From assembly GCF_000090795.2 (NCBI RefSeq), contig NW_003546501.1:1-64000 (forward strand): 64,000 nt of DNA, read 5' to 3'. Within the stretch, counting starts at the first letter, position 1, and each line of letters starts with the position of its first letter. A program made the position numbers and the translations under genes. Below, piece by piece: positions 31,247 to 44,400 of this stretch. Source of the stretch: Amphimedon queenslandica. Its lineage: Eukaryota > Porifera > Demospongiae > Haplosclerida > Niphatidae. The notes beneath the pieces are model-generated. The model was not told the DNA's origin. It saw nothing but the letters and a program-made list of their open reading frames with translations, and did not search any database.

Positions 31247-32281
31247 TTAAACAGTCGTTATAAAACTTGATGTACGAGTGAATCTGTATGTAGTGTGTGC
31301 ATTTGTTGAAGCAACTGTTTCACTTGTAAAGACATCAGTATAATGATTAGGCACTATACAAAGAGCTTCTTGTTCCTTATCATTCTGTTTCATTCTCTTC
31401 CTTTCTCTTTGTTTCTTCTTACACTTCAATATACAAAGATGTATTATGACAATAATACCAGTGATTAGACCAGAAGAGGATATTAACGAATAGAGAAACA
31501 CGCCTTTAGAGTTATTACCATCAAAGTGCAGCACTAAAAGTGGGAAGAAAAGTGGTGCTGCTACTGCATTAACTATTGGATACACCACTAGTGGTAGTAA
31601 CTGCTTGCTGAGCATTTTCCATTTATTATTAGTAGCCAGTAGTAGAGACTCTGCTGTATCATTATCATATTTCCAAAAAGATCTTCTAATTGCTACAATA
31701 CAAATAATAATAACTAATATTGATAATATAAAGTATAATATCCCGGCAATGGCATAGCCAGGTATTAATACATATAGCATTTCATTATTTCCTTCTGTTG
31801 AGAATTGAACCGTAATTTTTCCTGAGCTATCGTTATAGCTAAGAAATGGAACATACACAGCTATAGCCAAAGGAAGACATGAAGATATTACTACAATTGG
31901 TTCCAATTTCTTAAAGTTTTTCAGTTCCTTGAGGCGTACAATACAAAAATACAGAATAATGGTTAACCAGAATGTCAATGCTAGGTTAACACAGTAGGCA
32001 ATGTGTGGAATAACTAACGATAATACTTTATATGTGTCTGAGCGATCATCATCACACTGGTGTATACCAAACAGCAACTGAGATAGCGAGAAGACTAACA
32101 TTGCCACCAGTTTGTACAATATCAGTCTTTGTACAATATCTTTATAGAATCTACTGACTATTGCAAAGACCAGTGCCACTGTACATGTTATGGCTCCTAG
32201 ACCACCACCAACTCCTTCCATTATGCTGTCCACTTTCCTCTCATCATAACTACCTTCACTGTCATTGCAAACACTTTGCAT
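31247..32281 (-). CDS. 7TM receptor paralogue 12
   Basis: Intact, 344 residues, first gene of the array as transcribed. N-terminus MQSVCNDSEGSYDERKVDSI with an NDS sequon. Loop 3 is divergent (RRSFWKYDNDTAESLLLATN) and lacks the KHHQRQ block. Before TM3 it resembles paralogue 1 (VIPHIAYCVNLALTFWLTII). Paralogues 1 and 12, at the two ends of the array, thus share features missing in the middle, as expected if the middle expanded later. Confidence 0.85.
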   Translation of the reverse strand: MQSVCNDSEGSYDERKVDSIMEGVGGGLGAITCTVALVFAIVSRFYKDIVQRLILYKLVAMLVFSLSQLLFGIHQCDDDRSDTYKVLSLVIPHIAYCVNLALTFWLTIILYFCIVRLKELKNFKKLEPIVVISSCLPLAIAVYVPFLSYNDSSGKITVQFSTEGNNEMLYVLIPGYAIAGILYFILSILVIIICIVAIRRSFWKYDNDTAESLLLATNNKWKMLSKQLLPLVVYPIVNAVAAPLFFPLLVLHFDGNNSKGVFLYSLISSSGLITGIIVIIHLCILKCKKKQRERKRMKQNDKEQEALCIVPNHYTDVFTSETVASTNAHTTYRFTRTSSFITTV

Positions 32282-32932
32282 GTCTTGTATGCCACCTTGT
32301 CCTTAAACTTCAGTAGAAAAGAAAGCAAAGAATACAACCTGTACAAGTTACGCTTCAATGATAAAGCTGAGACTATGTAGCTGTTAAAATAACTGTAGTA
32401 TTTTAACGATAAGAGTTCATGATGATATCAATGAACTCTTGAGTACAACCCACACAGACAAAGGTTAAGGTAGGAATCATGTAATAACATACATGTAGTA
32501 TCTTCATCAGAAAGCTCTGGAACCCTACACTCATCTATCTGGAACATTCTAGTTACATGTACTCTGTATGTTACTGTAAGTACTTTTCATTTTCTGTCTG
32601 TAGGTATCTAAACTATTCTAGAACTTTCTTGGTGTATTTTTGTTGTGTATATAAGTGCTTGTGATTTAATTATTGAGTCAGTTATTATTTAGCTATCAGT
32701 TATCATTGTTATTCGATTATCAAAAAGAAGTACAAATACAACAATACATCAGTAACGAGTGTACTATTAACTGGTATGTTTTATAATCATCATAGGGAAA
32801 TGAATTAACACAATGATATAAATAAGAGAGAGAGAAGAGAGACTGAGAGATGTTATATAATGTCATACAGAGAGAGATAGCTAGGAAAAATCATTGAATG
32901 AATAAATGAGTGATTAACTGCATAATCAATTG

Positions 32933-32988
<56 letters not shown>

Positions 32989-33407
32989 TGAAGTCATAGT
33001 TCCTGTATGAAGTGGTTCAATAATGTCATGACCACTCATTGCCTGAATCTGAATCATCTGATAATACTCTCTATATAATTATTATATACATGTATACATT
33101 ATATTGAAATTTGCTTCAAAACTGGACCAAAGTCCCTGTACTATAGTACAGGGACTTTGGCCCAATTTTGGAGAAACTTGAAAGATTCATAAGAAAAAAA
33201 TCCAATTTTGATCAGAATCAGCTCAAACTTTCTATGTAACATATATAAGTAGTGCTCATGTTGCGTAGAAAGTTTAAACTGATTCTGATCAAAATTGGAT
33301 TTTTTTTACAAATTTTTAAAGTTCCTCAATGGTATGCACTATATACATGTACATGAACATGTAGTCCAGTGCTTACAATCAGAACTTATGTAGATCTATA
33401 CACATAC
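32282..33407. other. Intergenic / possible NIPBL 3' region with repeats
   Basis: Contains the receptor-flank repeat (32775-32912), an AAT microsatellite (about 32934-32990) and a palindromic pair of A repeats (33110-33330). This is the source or sister of the segment at 22370-22926. No coding exon was recognised. Confidence 0.6.
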
Positions 33408-33560
33408 CATTATTTTCTTTTTCTTTTTAGCTGATTTAGATTTCTTTTCTTTATTTCTTTTCAATGCTGGAGTTCCACTCCTGGTGGAACTGGTTGATGA
33501 AGTCCTTGATCTACTCCCTTGCTTCATTGCTGGATGAACACTGCTATGGGGTACTAATAA
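33408..33560 (-). CDS. NIPBL: NIPBL alternative C-terminal exon
   Basis: 153 nt, phase 0 at both ends, with acceptor TTTCCTCTACAG and donor GTATGTG. Encodes LLVPHSSVHPAMKQGSRSR, a Ser/Thr run and a Lys-rich end (KKSKSAKKKKKIM), plausibly nuclear. It joins in frame to ...PPPNQDK of the preceding exon. If the donor is not used, translation stops four codons later (MVCV stop). A duplicate sits in the receptor array at 22927. Confidence 0.7.
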
Positions 33561-36500
33561 CTGTAGAGGAAAGATTGTCAAAAAGGGGACAAAATTAACT
33601 ACCGGTATGTTTTCTTAAATGTGACATGCAATTGTAATGCTTGATCTGATTTTTTTGCAAATTTCCGGAAATTAAAAGTTATAGTAAAAATTTCCAGAAA
33701 CAGCAACATCTTAATATTATTATTTATTATTATTAAGTATATTCTTATACTTTATCTTGATTTGGAGGAGGTAAGATTATTGGCGGTGGTAGGGATGTAC
33801 TAGAACCAGGAGGTGGTAATTCAATATATTCAACATTATCATCATCATCGGTAGCATCAAATGGATCAAGTCTGTTCATTAGCCTCTTGAACTATAAAAA
33901 ATAAAACAAAATAGGTCTTCCTTATCAAAAAATTAAGTAGCATTTAATACCACACAAGATAGCAGACAGCATAATTTTGCAAAAATTATTTTCTAGGCAA
34001 ATTCACAAAATTTATAGCAATCAAATTTTGCACCATACGGCAATATTTTTTGTATCAATAGGTTTTCTGCTTACATGTAAGTAAAGTTTCAAGCATTCCT
34101 CTTTCCCCAGTTGAGTCTTCTCTCCTCTCCTGTCCTTCTCAACAGCATTGACTACTGCCTGAGGCTCATACAGAATACCTTGTCTCCGAGAGACTGCCTT
34201 CTCCCAGACCTTGTTACTGTCAGTTGGAGTATACTCTTGACACTTCCTTCAAGGATAGAAATAGTATATATACTGTAACTTGAAAATTATAAGTTGCAAC
34301 TTGCTACACAGCATAAGAACATCAATATGTATCAGAAAATGTAATAAAATTCAGTGCCATTTTTTAGCCATTTTTCGGAAAAAACCATGGGCTATAGTAT
34401 AGGGCATTTTTTAGAATTTTGGCATTTTCTTAAAATGGTTGTAACTCGAAAAATTGAAGTCGGAATCACCTCAAACTTTCTACCCAGCATAAGAACATCA
34501 ATATGAATCAGAAAATGTAATAAAAATTGAGGGTGATTTCGGAGTCATTTTTTGAAAAAAACCATGGGCTATATAGTACAGGGAACTTTTCAGAAAACGA
34601 CTCATTTTTCCACTTACTTATCGCTGAGTGCATAGACCTGCCTAAGGTGCTGCTTCAGTAACAGCAGCAGTATACAACCCAATGAAGACCTGCAGCAGTC
34701 ATTTAACTGCTTTAGATCATAACTGTTTTGTGCTGCAGAAAAAAGAGAGAAAGAAAGAGATTATACAAGTATTCACTTACTAAAAACAGGACATTATATA
34801 ATCATCAAAAGGAGAAAGAGAGCTACATGTATGTGTACTTACACAATTGTTCAATGTCCTCTTCTTGCTCTGAATCATCTTCTCTGTCATCAGCAGCAGC
34901 TAATCCTGACTGTCCTAATGCCTGCATACAGCACATGACAACAACAAAAAATGAATAAAAAATTAAGTACAGTATAGCTGCTTTATTTAACAAAAATTTT
35001 GTAAACCACAACAATAAATACCAACAAAAAATTTAAACAATAAACTTACATGCATATGCTACATACACATATAAATATATAAGTAGATTTATGCACAAAT
35101 TATTACATAATACATGCAGCACATAAAACACACACACACCTCTCTGAATGCCTGTAATACACTAGCTCCAGTAACTGATATCGTTATATCAACATTGTGC
35201 ATAACAAACAGGGGCTCCTCAAAAACCAAGTAAGGGAAAGTCCCCAGATTATCGGCAAGGAAGAGGAGGAGGCCTAGCGAGTTGGTCTCATAGTCTTCAA
35301 AAGGTCTCAGGACGGCTTGCAAGAACCCACGCCGCTGAGGCTTACTTGAACGAACGAGAGAATACAAATATGAGAGGAGAGAGCTGCCGGACTGATCGGA
35401 ATAACCTCTAGCAACCAACTTTAAGGAAATGAATATAACAAAAGTGTATAATGTACAATGTACATGTATGGACTTACTGATGATGTGAGTAATTGAAACT
35501 GGTAAGCTTTCTTTATGCCAAGAGTTAGGTGAGTCTACAAGAATTAAAAATTAAATAAACATTCATTTTATAAGTAAAATATTTTAGCAATATTTCTGCA
35601 ATGTACAGTGTCAAAAAAGCTGAAAAACACTAAAAAATTCTCCAAAAATAATCATATACAATTCTCCTATTATATGAGTATGTTATACATGCACCAATAG
35701 CTACATAAATAGGTTCTCACTTGCATAAATCCACCATATCTAGTGCTATGTTCCAGTAGCTGTGGTTCCACGATATTCCTCACTTTGGCCTCAGGGTCAG
35801 TGCTAAGAGCAATGAGATAGGGGACACACTGCCCTGGATGAACCAGCCCTTGTCTCAGTATTACTAGTATAGTCTGTGTGGTTAGCAGTCTTATTGATGG
35901 GTCTGTAGTGTAGTGGGCATCTAGTATTGAAGTGAGGTACATCTGTGCTATGTTACTGCTGACACTAGAGGGGGGAGAGAAGGAGAGAGAGAAGGAGAGA
36001 GAGAAAAAAGGAGAGAGATTACATTTTAAAAATTGTTTAACAATACAGCGAAAGGAAGATTTAGCTGCAATATTATTATAAATTATATATGCAAGTTAAT
36101 TTTAAATTAATGAATATTAATCTTAAAGATCTCTCTCTCTCTCCATTACCTTGACTGCTGGTCGCCAATTTCTAACAAGTTAGTATCATCTTCGGATTGG
36201 TTCAGTCCTGAAACAAAAGAGTTTTACTGAGCTACACTGAGTTTTACTAAGTTTTACTAGAATATGCAGAGTTTTACTGTGCATGTACTTACTTTGGGCA
36301 TCGGCTGCTTTCAGGGTAGACTCAATCTCAATTAAATGTGACTTAATATTAAAAATAACCTGCAAAAAATAAAAGAGAAATAAAAGATAAGAACTCTATC
36401 CTCAGTACAATAAATGAATGAGAGAATATAAATATTAATTCCAGTAGTTACTTGATATTTGATTTTTAAAGGTGCTTCAGGTGAGAGGTATTTAAAATAA

Positions 36501-38022
36501 AGTTTCTTTGCTTCGTCTCTTAGCATGTATTGGGGGCGACGAATACAAAGATGACCTAAAAATAAAAATAAAATAAAAAAATATATATATATGCAATAAA
36601 AATAATAATAATATACGAATTTACCTAGTGCAAATAAAGCTCTTTTTTGAATTTCAGGATCATTATATTCACAAAAATAAATGAAATTCGAATACAACTT
36701 TGAACTCTAAAAAACAAACAACAATAACAACAACAACAACAACAACAAACAACAAAACATGTACTTCTTCATTTCCTGTGTCATTATTGTTAGTACCAGT
36801 TATCCTATCGACGTCAAAGTTCTTAGAGAAGAGACCGAGGGAGTAGAGCGACCGAAGAATGGACTGCTTGTATTTCTGTCCTATACTGGGATCCCTCTTA
36901 TACTGCTCTTGGAATTTTTGAAGATAATCTTTAGAAAAATAGAGAAAAAATAGACAAATTACATGGTATGTACATAAATGTATGTGTACTATGCATGAAG
37001 ACTTACTGTAGAATTTCTTGTAGCACTGATCAACGAGTTTGTAGTTCTTGGACACCTTATTGACAACAACTGATAAACAACTAACACAAGACTGTACTAT
37101 CTACAGGGAATAATGGATATAAAGGATATATAAATGGCCATAACTTGGAAATTTTTTTGTCGGAATCAACTCAAACTTTCTACATAGCATAAGGACATCA
37201 ATATGTATCAGAAAATGTAATAAAAATTGGGGGTCATTTTTTAGTCATTTTTTGGAAAAAACCATGGGCTATAGCCTTGGGTACTTTTCAGATTTTTAGC
37301 ATTTTCTTAAAATGGCCATAACTTAAAAAATTGAAGTCGGAATCGACTCAAACTTTCTACACAGCATAAGGACATCAATATGTATCAGAAAATGTAATAA
37401 AAATTGGGGGTCATTTTTTAGTCATTTTTTGGAAAAAACCATGGGCTATAGCCTTGGGTACTTTTCAGATTTTTGGCATTTTCTTAAAATGGCCATAACT
37501 TGAAAAATTGAAGTCGGAATCGACTCAAACTTTCTACACAGCATAAGGACATCAATATGTATCAGAAAATGTAATAAAAATTGGGGGTCATTTTTTAGCC
37601 ATTTTTTGAAAAAAACCATGGGCTATAGTACAGGGTACTAGGATCATCTTACCAGTGGTCCCTGTACCATGATGTGTTTGATCAGCTCCTCTTGTAGCGA
37701 TGAAAGGAACGAGTCTGAAGGTCTTACCAATAATGGCACAACTGACTCCAGTATCATAACAGTGTTAGTCACTAGTGATATATCCTCTTCTGTCTACAGA
37801 GAGAGAGAGAGAGGGGGGGATAGAGATCACAGTTATAAAATAGTCAATATTTAATATTATAATACATACAGAACACTTTGATGATAAATATGGTAGGAGG
37901 GTTTTAGCATGAGGTACTAGGAATGACGGTCGGATCTTTGAAAATAAATAAAGTGCCGTCACACAGCTAACCAGACCTGTGGACGTCTTATGCTCTACAA
38001 TAATAATAATAATAATAATAAC

Positions 38023-38053
<31 letters not shown>

Positions 38054-39336
38054 TGTACCTGATATTTCATCAAGTGATAGTAATTGTTCTATTAGTCTGT
38101 CTACCAGCAGACGTGACATTGATAATACTGAAGGCATCAACTCCGTATTCTTTATAAGCTGCAAACACAAACAAACAAATAAATAAATAATAAATCTTTC
38201 TATTTTCTTACTTCTTGTAGTAAGAGTTCAAAGCATTCTTGTTCAGTAGTAGATTTGGATATCTGCAGTTAGTACAGTACAATTATGTAGAATGTATGCA
38301 ATATACATTTTGTATTATAAAACTCTCTCCCTTTCTCTCTCTTAAGTACATGTACATGTATACTGCATACCACTGATGTGATATCATTGACTCTTTTAGC
38401 TAGTGTTTCCTGTTGATCTGTTTGCTCAGTAGTTGGAGAGGTGAACCACAACTGATAGAAGATAACAGTAACCAATTGCTGGAGGAGAAGAAGAAAAATT
38501 AAGAGTAACAAAAGAAATTAAACTAGATGTATAGTACTGCCTTTCCCTCCCTCCCTCTCTCTCTCTCTATCACTTTTATTCCTTCTTCATCCAGTATTCT
38601 TCGCAGAATTTGAACACAGATCTCAGTCACTTTATCAAAGTCAGGTTGATTCACACAAATGTCCTTCAATATCTTGATAACTCTCTTACGGACGCTCACA
38701 CCAGAATCCTAAAAACGAGTCAGTATACTACAGTAAAACTCAGTAAAAATTTGCATATTTTAAAAGATCCATGTATACATGTACATGTAGAATAAAATCA
38801 ATAATTATATTAACACAAAGCTGCAATAAAATTTTTAGTATAACTCAGTAAATCTCAGTATAACTCAGTGCATACCCGTATTCTAATCATTAACATTTCG
38901 TAGTACTGTTCTGTCAGTTTTGGTTGCACCAGTACAAATCGTCCAATCAACTCCACAGCTGCTTCCCTCACTAAAGTTGAGCTATCAGAAAACCTGCTCT
39001 GGACGGCTCTCTTTAAATCCGGCTGTGAGAAAGGGGCACTAATTAGAAACAATGGCCGATAGACCTACTTTTGATAGAATGTCCGGATCTGACGTGACAA
39101 TGGCCGAAAGAGCTTTCATTGCTTTGGTTCTTACATGCACAGACGGCTCATTTAAAATTTTTAATAGCTATAAAAAAATTTGAGTGGATCTTACATAATT
39201 ATAATGAGAGTTCTTACACTGGCTAAGTAGAGGTCGAAGGTTTTGCTGAAAGTTTTTTCACTTGATAAATATCGAGTGACTAGAATTGATTTCTGTTCGT
39301 CTAATATACTGGATAATTGACTGGGAGAAAAAATAA

Positions 39337-39381
<45 letters not shown>

Positions 39382-40252
39382 GGAAAAAGAAAAGTAATAA
39401 TAATAATAATAAGAATAATAAGAAAAAAACAAATTAAATGAATTAATAATAAAGTCACTATAAACAACTAATAATATGCCTAAGAGAAAATAAATAAATA
39501 AAATGAATCAAAAACATACATGTACATGTACATGTACATACTACATGCATACCTACCTCAGTACTGCAGAAGACATTGGTTGTAATAAGCTGATTAAGAA
39601 GTCTCTGTTCTTCTCGGCTTGGTGAACAGCTTTCCCTGTCATGTCTAACTCTGCCTCTCTCTCTTCCTCTCCTGGTAAGAGGAGAGACGATGATGAACCG
39701 GCTGACTTTAGGATCCTCTCCAACTCATTTTGATTGTCGTGCAACCAGAGACCAACATAAAACCCTTTAGCATACTGGAGGGGTATAGGGAGATTAGTAC
39801 AATAATAAAATTATGTATATATATAATTTTATTAAGTTATATGTACATGAACATGCATGCTTAATCCTGCAATAACTTTAAATATGTATGGATTATTATT
39901 ATTGTTGTTATTGTAGAACAATATTAAACTATTATTTAATCATTAATCTTAGGTTTCTTACTGCAGAGGATGGATCACTCTGAGTCTTATGTGTTAGATA
40001 AGCTATCAACGTCTTTTGTAAGTGTCTAGCATTTTCTGAGAAAGCATCCTAAGAAAGAGTAAATGTACATGTACATGTACATGTTTTAATTGTACCATTC
40101 TATTTAGTCCAGTTGGGGATGGTAGAGGAGATATTCCATCCAACTTCTTCTGCATTATCTACAAAATAATTAATGTATACATGTACATGTACATGTACAA
40201 ATCAAGTTAGCATACATGTACATGTACATGTACGTTCTCTCCCTCCCTCCCT

Positions 40253-40297
<45 letters not shown>

Positions 40298-41375
40298 CTC
40301 ACTTCTGATAATATGTCAATCAACATTTCATGTGACGACTCATCAATTGAACTAATGGAGTCCTTCCTCAGTCTAGAGGCAATGGATCCTAAATGTTCCA
40401 ATGACGTGAGTCTCAACTGGAGCTCATTACTACGATCACTGGACGCCTGGATCTAATTAAATGGGTGGAGTCAGTAGGTGTGGTCTTGAGGCCCACTTAC
40501 CAGTTGCATCCCGAGGAGCATGAGGAGTGATTCTGACGCAGGCCATTCAGGGAGGGAGAGGGTCGTGAGGAGATCTTGAACGAAATTATCGAATAGAGGT
40601 CTAAAGTCCTCGTCAACTTTAGGACCACAACACCTAAGGGAGAGGAGGAGGAGGGAGGGAAAGGAGGAGGTAAACATGTACATGTACATGTAGTTTCTTT
40701 ACTAATGATGGGGTTTACTTTTTCATTAATGTTAAGAGGAATTTTGAGCTGATCTTCATGGCCATTTCATAACTACCGATCATTGCTACATCAATTGACA
40801 TCTTGGTCACCTAAAAATAAATAAAATAAAATAATTTATATAATAATAATAATATTATAATTTCAGTGGATCATTAGTGGCCGGCTCACTTTGGATTTCT
40901 TAGGGTCCTGGTTCTCCTCTTCTCCTGAAGACTTAGAGTCCGGAGGAGTTACGATACACTGGACCAACTGTAGGAGCAGTGCCGTTACCATCTGGATACT
41001 CTGACCATTAGATAAACTATAGAGAGAGAGACAAGAAAAAGAGATTAAAGTTAATAGAAGCTAGTGTTCAGTAGTACATGTACATGCATACTGAATGCAT
41101 CTATCTACATGTAATACATGTCATGTATGCTAACAAAATCCACACAACTACAGTACATGTACATGTACATGTACATTCCTTATATGGAAGTCAAGCTAAA
41201 AGGGGGTTAGTACCGAAAGTTTCTTAGGTTTCTCTTCGTGGTGGGTAGTCTCCCTAACGAGGCAAATATGTCCTCTATTATAAGGTCTCTGTGCTTCTCG
41301 TAACGAGAAAATATCTACAAGAAATTACAGAAATAAAAGCATGATACATTGAGTATATGAAGACTCATAAATGAT

Positions 41376-41420
<45 letters not shown>

Positions 41421-44400
41421 GTTGTTGATCTTACAGTTCTAACAAGTTTGAGAGCACTGAGCTGCAATGAGCTGATGTTTTCAACAAAGAATGGGAATAT
41501 ACCCAAACCTGACAACTAAAAGAGAGAGAGAGAGAGGGTATCAATTACCGTATAGCTGGTTTATTTCGTGGCCTCAAATTTTTGCTGCTTAAATTTTCAT
41601 TAGAATTAATTTTAGTGCCTTGCTAAATTTTTGTTAATATTTAATTGGTTTTAATAAAATTTAGTGGAATTAATTTTAGTGGATTTGAGCCTGCACGAAA
41701 ATTAATTCCACACGAAATAAACCAGCTATACGGTAAATCATATAGTAGTATATGTACATGTACAATGTTTAAATACAGTATAGTCTCTCTTAATGGACAC
41801 TCTCTATAGCGTACACCTCCATTTAACGGACAGCACCTAGTGTACCAATTACATTCCTTACTGTATAAATAACCTCCACATAAAGGACACCTCTGTATAA
41901 CAGAGACACTGTCAAAGTGTCCATTATATAGAGGCTAGTCTGTACATGTACAAGTTGCTATTAGTCCCCTACCTTTAATACAGTCATGTCAGTTAGTGCC
42001 TGGGTCCCTAATAGTTGTGCTAACGTGTCCATCACTTCTACCATCCTGTTATAAACTGACATGAGGACTTTATTGGACATTATACTGGCGGCACTGGTGT
42101 ACCGTCTCTTCTGCTTGGCAAGAGCACCAGTTCCTGCTTATGGAATAAAGAAGGAATGAATTACATGAACATCTGTATATTAATTTCTAAAGTTGTTCCA
42201 AAATTGGCTCAAAGTCCCTGTGTCCCATAGTACAGGGACTTTGGTCCAATTTTGTCAAAATTGAAAAGTAGAGAATTTTCCGTTTTTATAATATTTCCTG
42301 ATGCATATACATGTACTTATGATGCGTAGAAATTTTGAGCTGATTCCGATCAAATTTGGATTTTTTACGAATTTTTAAAGTTGCTCCAAAATCGGGCCAA
42401 AGTCCCTGTACATGGTCTTGAGTCAAATTTCATCAAAAATAAAAAGTAGAGAATTCTCCATTTTTATTACATTTCCTGATACATATACAAGTACTTATGT
42501 TGCGTAGAAAGTTTGAGCTGATTCCGATCAAATTTGGATTTTTTTACAAATTTTTAAAGTTGTCCTAGTTAACCTCACCTTTCCCATCATTCCTATACAC
42601 AAGATCAAACTCTGGATATATGTTATTCTCCAGGTGATACTTAGTATGTGATATGACTTGATCAATGGACTCCTCCAACTGCACTTCAGCAGATACTCTT
42701 GGAGACGTGGTAATGTGTAGTATGATGAGACTAGCATCCAGTGATCTTAAGATACGGTCTCTGTTAGTCTCCCTCCAATGCTTTTGATCAGCATCTTCCT
42801 CCTTTAAAAAATAACAAAAAAGAATATTAATAATAACATTAATAATACATGTACATGTAAATACATGTATAATAATAATAATAATAAATAATAATAATAA
42901 TAATAATGCATGTATACATTATAGCTGCTATATTATAAACTTTCAATATAAAGAACATGTGTATCTAACAATTAATACTAACAGCAGTGTTAACTCACTG
43001 GTGGTACTGATAGCAGTAGTGATGCAGTGTCCAGTACATGTTTATCCATCACTGATATTAACTTAACTAGCAGTGAGGGCTTTACCTGATGTACATGATG
43101 TGTGAGAAAGAGAGAGAGAGGGGGGGGGAGAGGGAAGGAGGGAGAGAGAAGATAAAAGTTTTGTAATTGATCCTACATGTATATACAGTACCTCATGTAG
43201 CACCCCCAATTGCTTTAATTTGATAGTCTCAGATAATACCTGTGACACTGCTGGCTTACTAAATAAATCTAATTAACAAAAAATGCAACAACAATTAATG
43301 ATAATAGTATAATGAACAAGTACCACAGAATACATAGTGAGAGAGATTATACCTAAATGATCTCCTAGTAATGATCCAATGAACTGCATGTAGTGCTGTA
43401 TGTACAGAATATGAGTGGGATCTGGAGGTAAGAGACATTACAAATACATTAAAGATTAACAGTAGCACAATGTACATGTACATGTACTGTATAATCATAA
43501 TCTATAAGTATACACTGGTACCTTGTGGTCTTGATAGTTTTATTTTCTTCTTTTCTTTCTTCTTTTTCTTCTGGGGGGGAAGAGGGTCGTCTTTTACCCC
43601 CGGGGCAATTTCAAACCCGTCGCTAATGGAACCGATTGATCGTCGGGGGAGAGCAAGAGGGAGAGAGAGGGGAGGAGGAGGAGGAGAAATGGGGAGAGGA
43701 GGAGCCTGTAGTTTTGATCTCAATATGGACACAGTAAAGGGAGAATTAGTAAAAGAACCTAACAATAATAATAATAAATAAATTAATAAATAAATTAATT
43801 AATCTTTTCACTTACTTTTTGGCTGTGAAACTCTCTTAGGTTTTTTCTTTTTCGGTTGTTCGTAACTGGATCTATTTATAGTAACAACAAGTTGCTCCAT
43901 CCCTTTGTTACTATTTTTAGTATCATCATCATCCTCGTCCAATAGCCTTCTAGCTCTCTTCTTCAAAGGATCTGATGAATGGATTGATGAGCCACGCCTC
44001 CTTTTGGAAGGAATGGGCGTGGCATCAACATCATTAGCCTGCTTTTGACCAGAAGTGAAAAACGAATCTATTTTTAAAAAAGAATAGTGATAAATAATGA
44101 CCTGCATTAAGATTTTGGATATAATATACTATATCCCAAATGAGTTTGACTCAAGAAAAACTGGAACAACTTTTTATAGGAATGTGGGATAAGGATGAGG
44201 CTTTCACAGATTCTTAGTCGCCCAATGCCATCACAGGATCTCAGGTCTTGGGTCTCTCAGCCCTTGGGAACCCTGAGAACCGGGTTTTCCCTATAAACCC
44301 AATGGCATACCAAAATGACTTTTTATGACAATTTTTGTTTACGTCATAGTTTACATAAGAACTAAGAACATGTGGTCGAGCGCCCAAACTGATAATTCTT

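Noticed and set aside
12013-32281. Receptors as rhodopsin-class or insect-type odorant receptors
   Set aside because: No DRY, CWxP or NPxxY motifs, and the N-terminus precedes TM1 with glycosylation sites, unlike inverted insect receptors; class left open.
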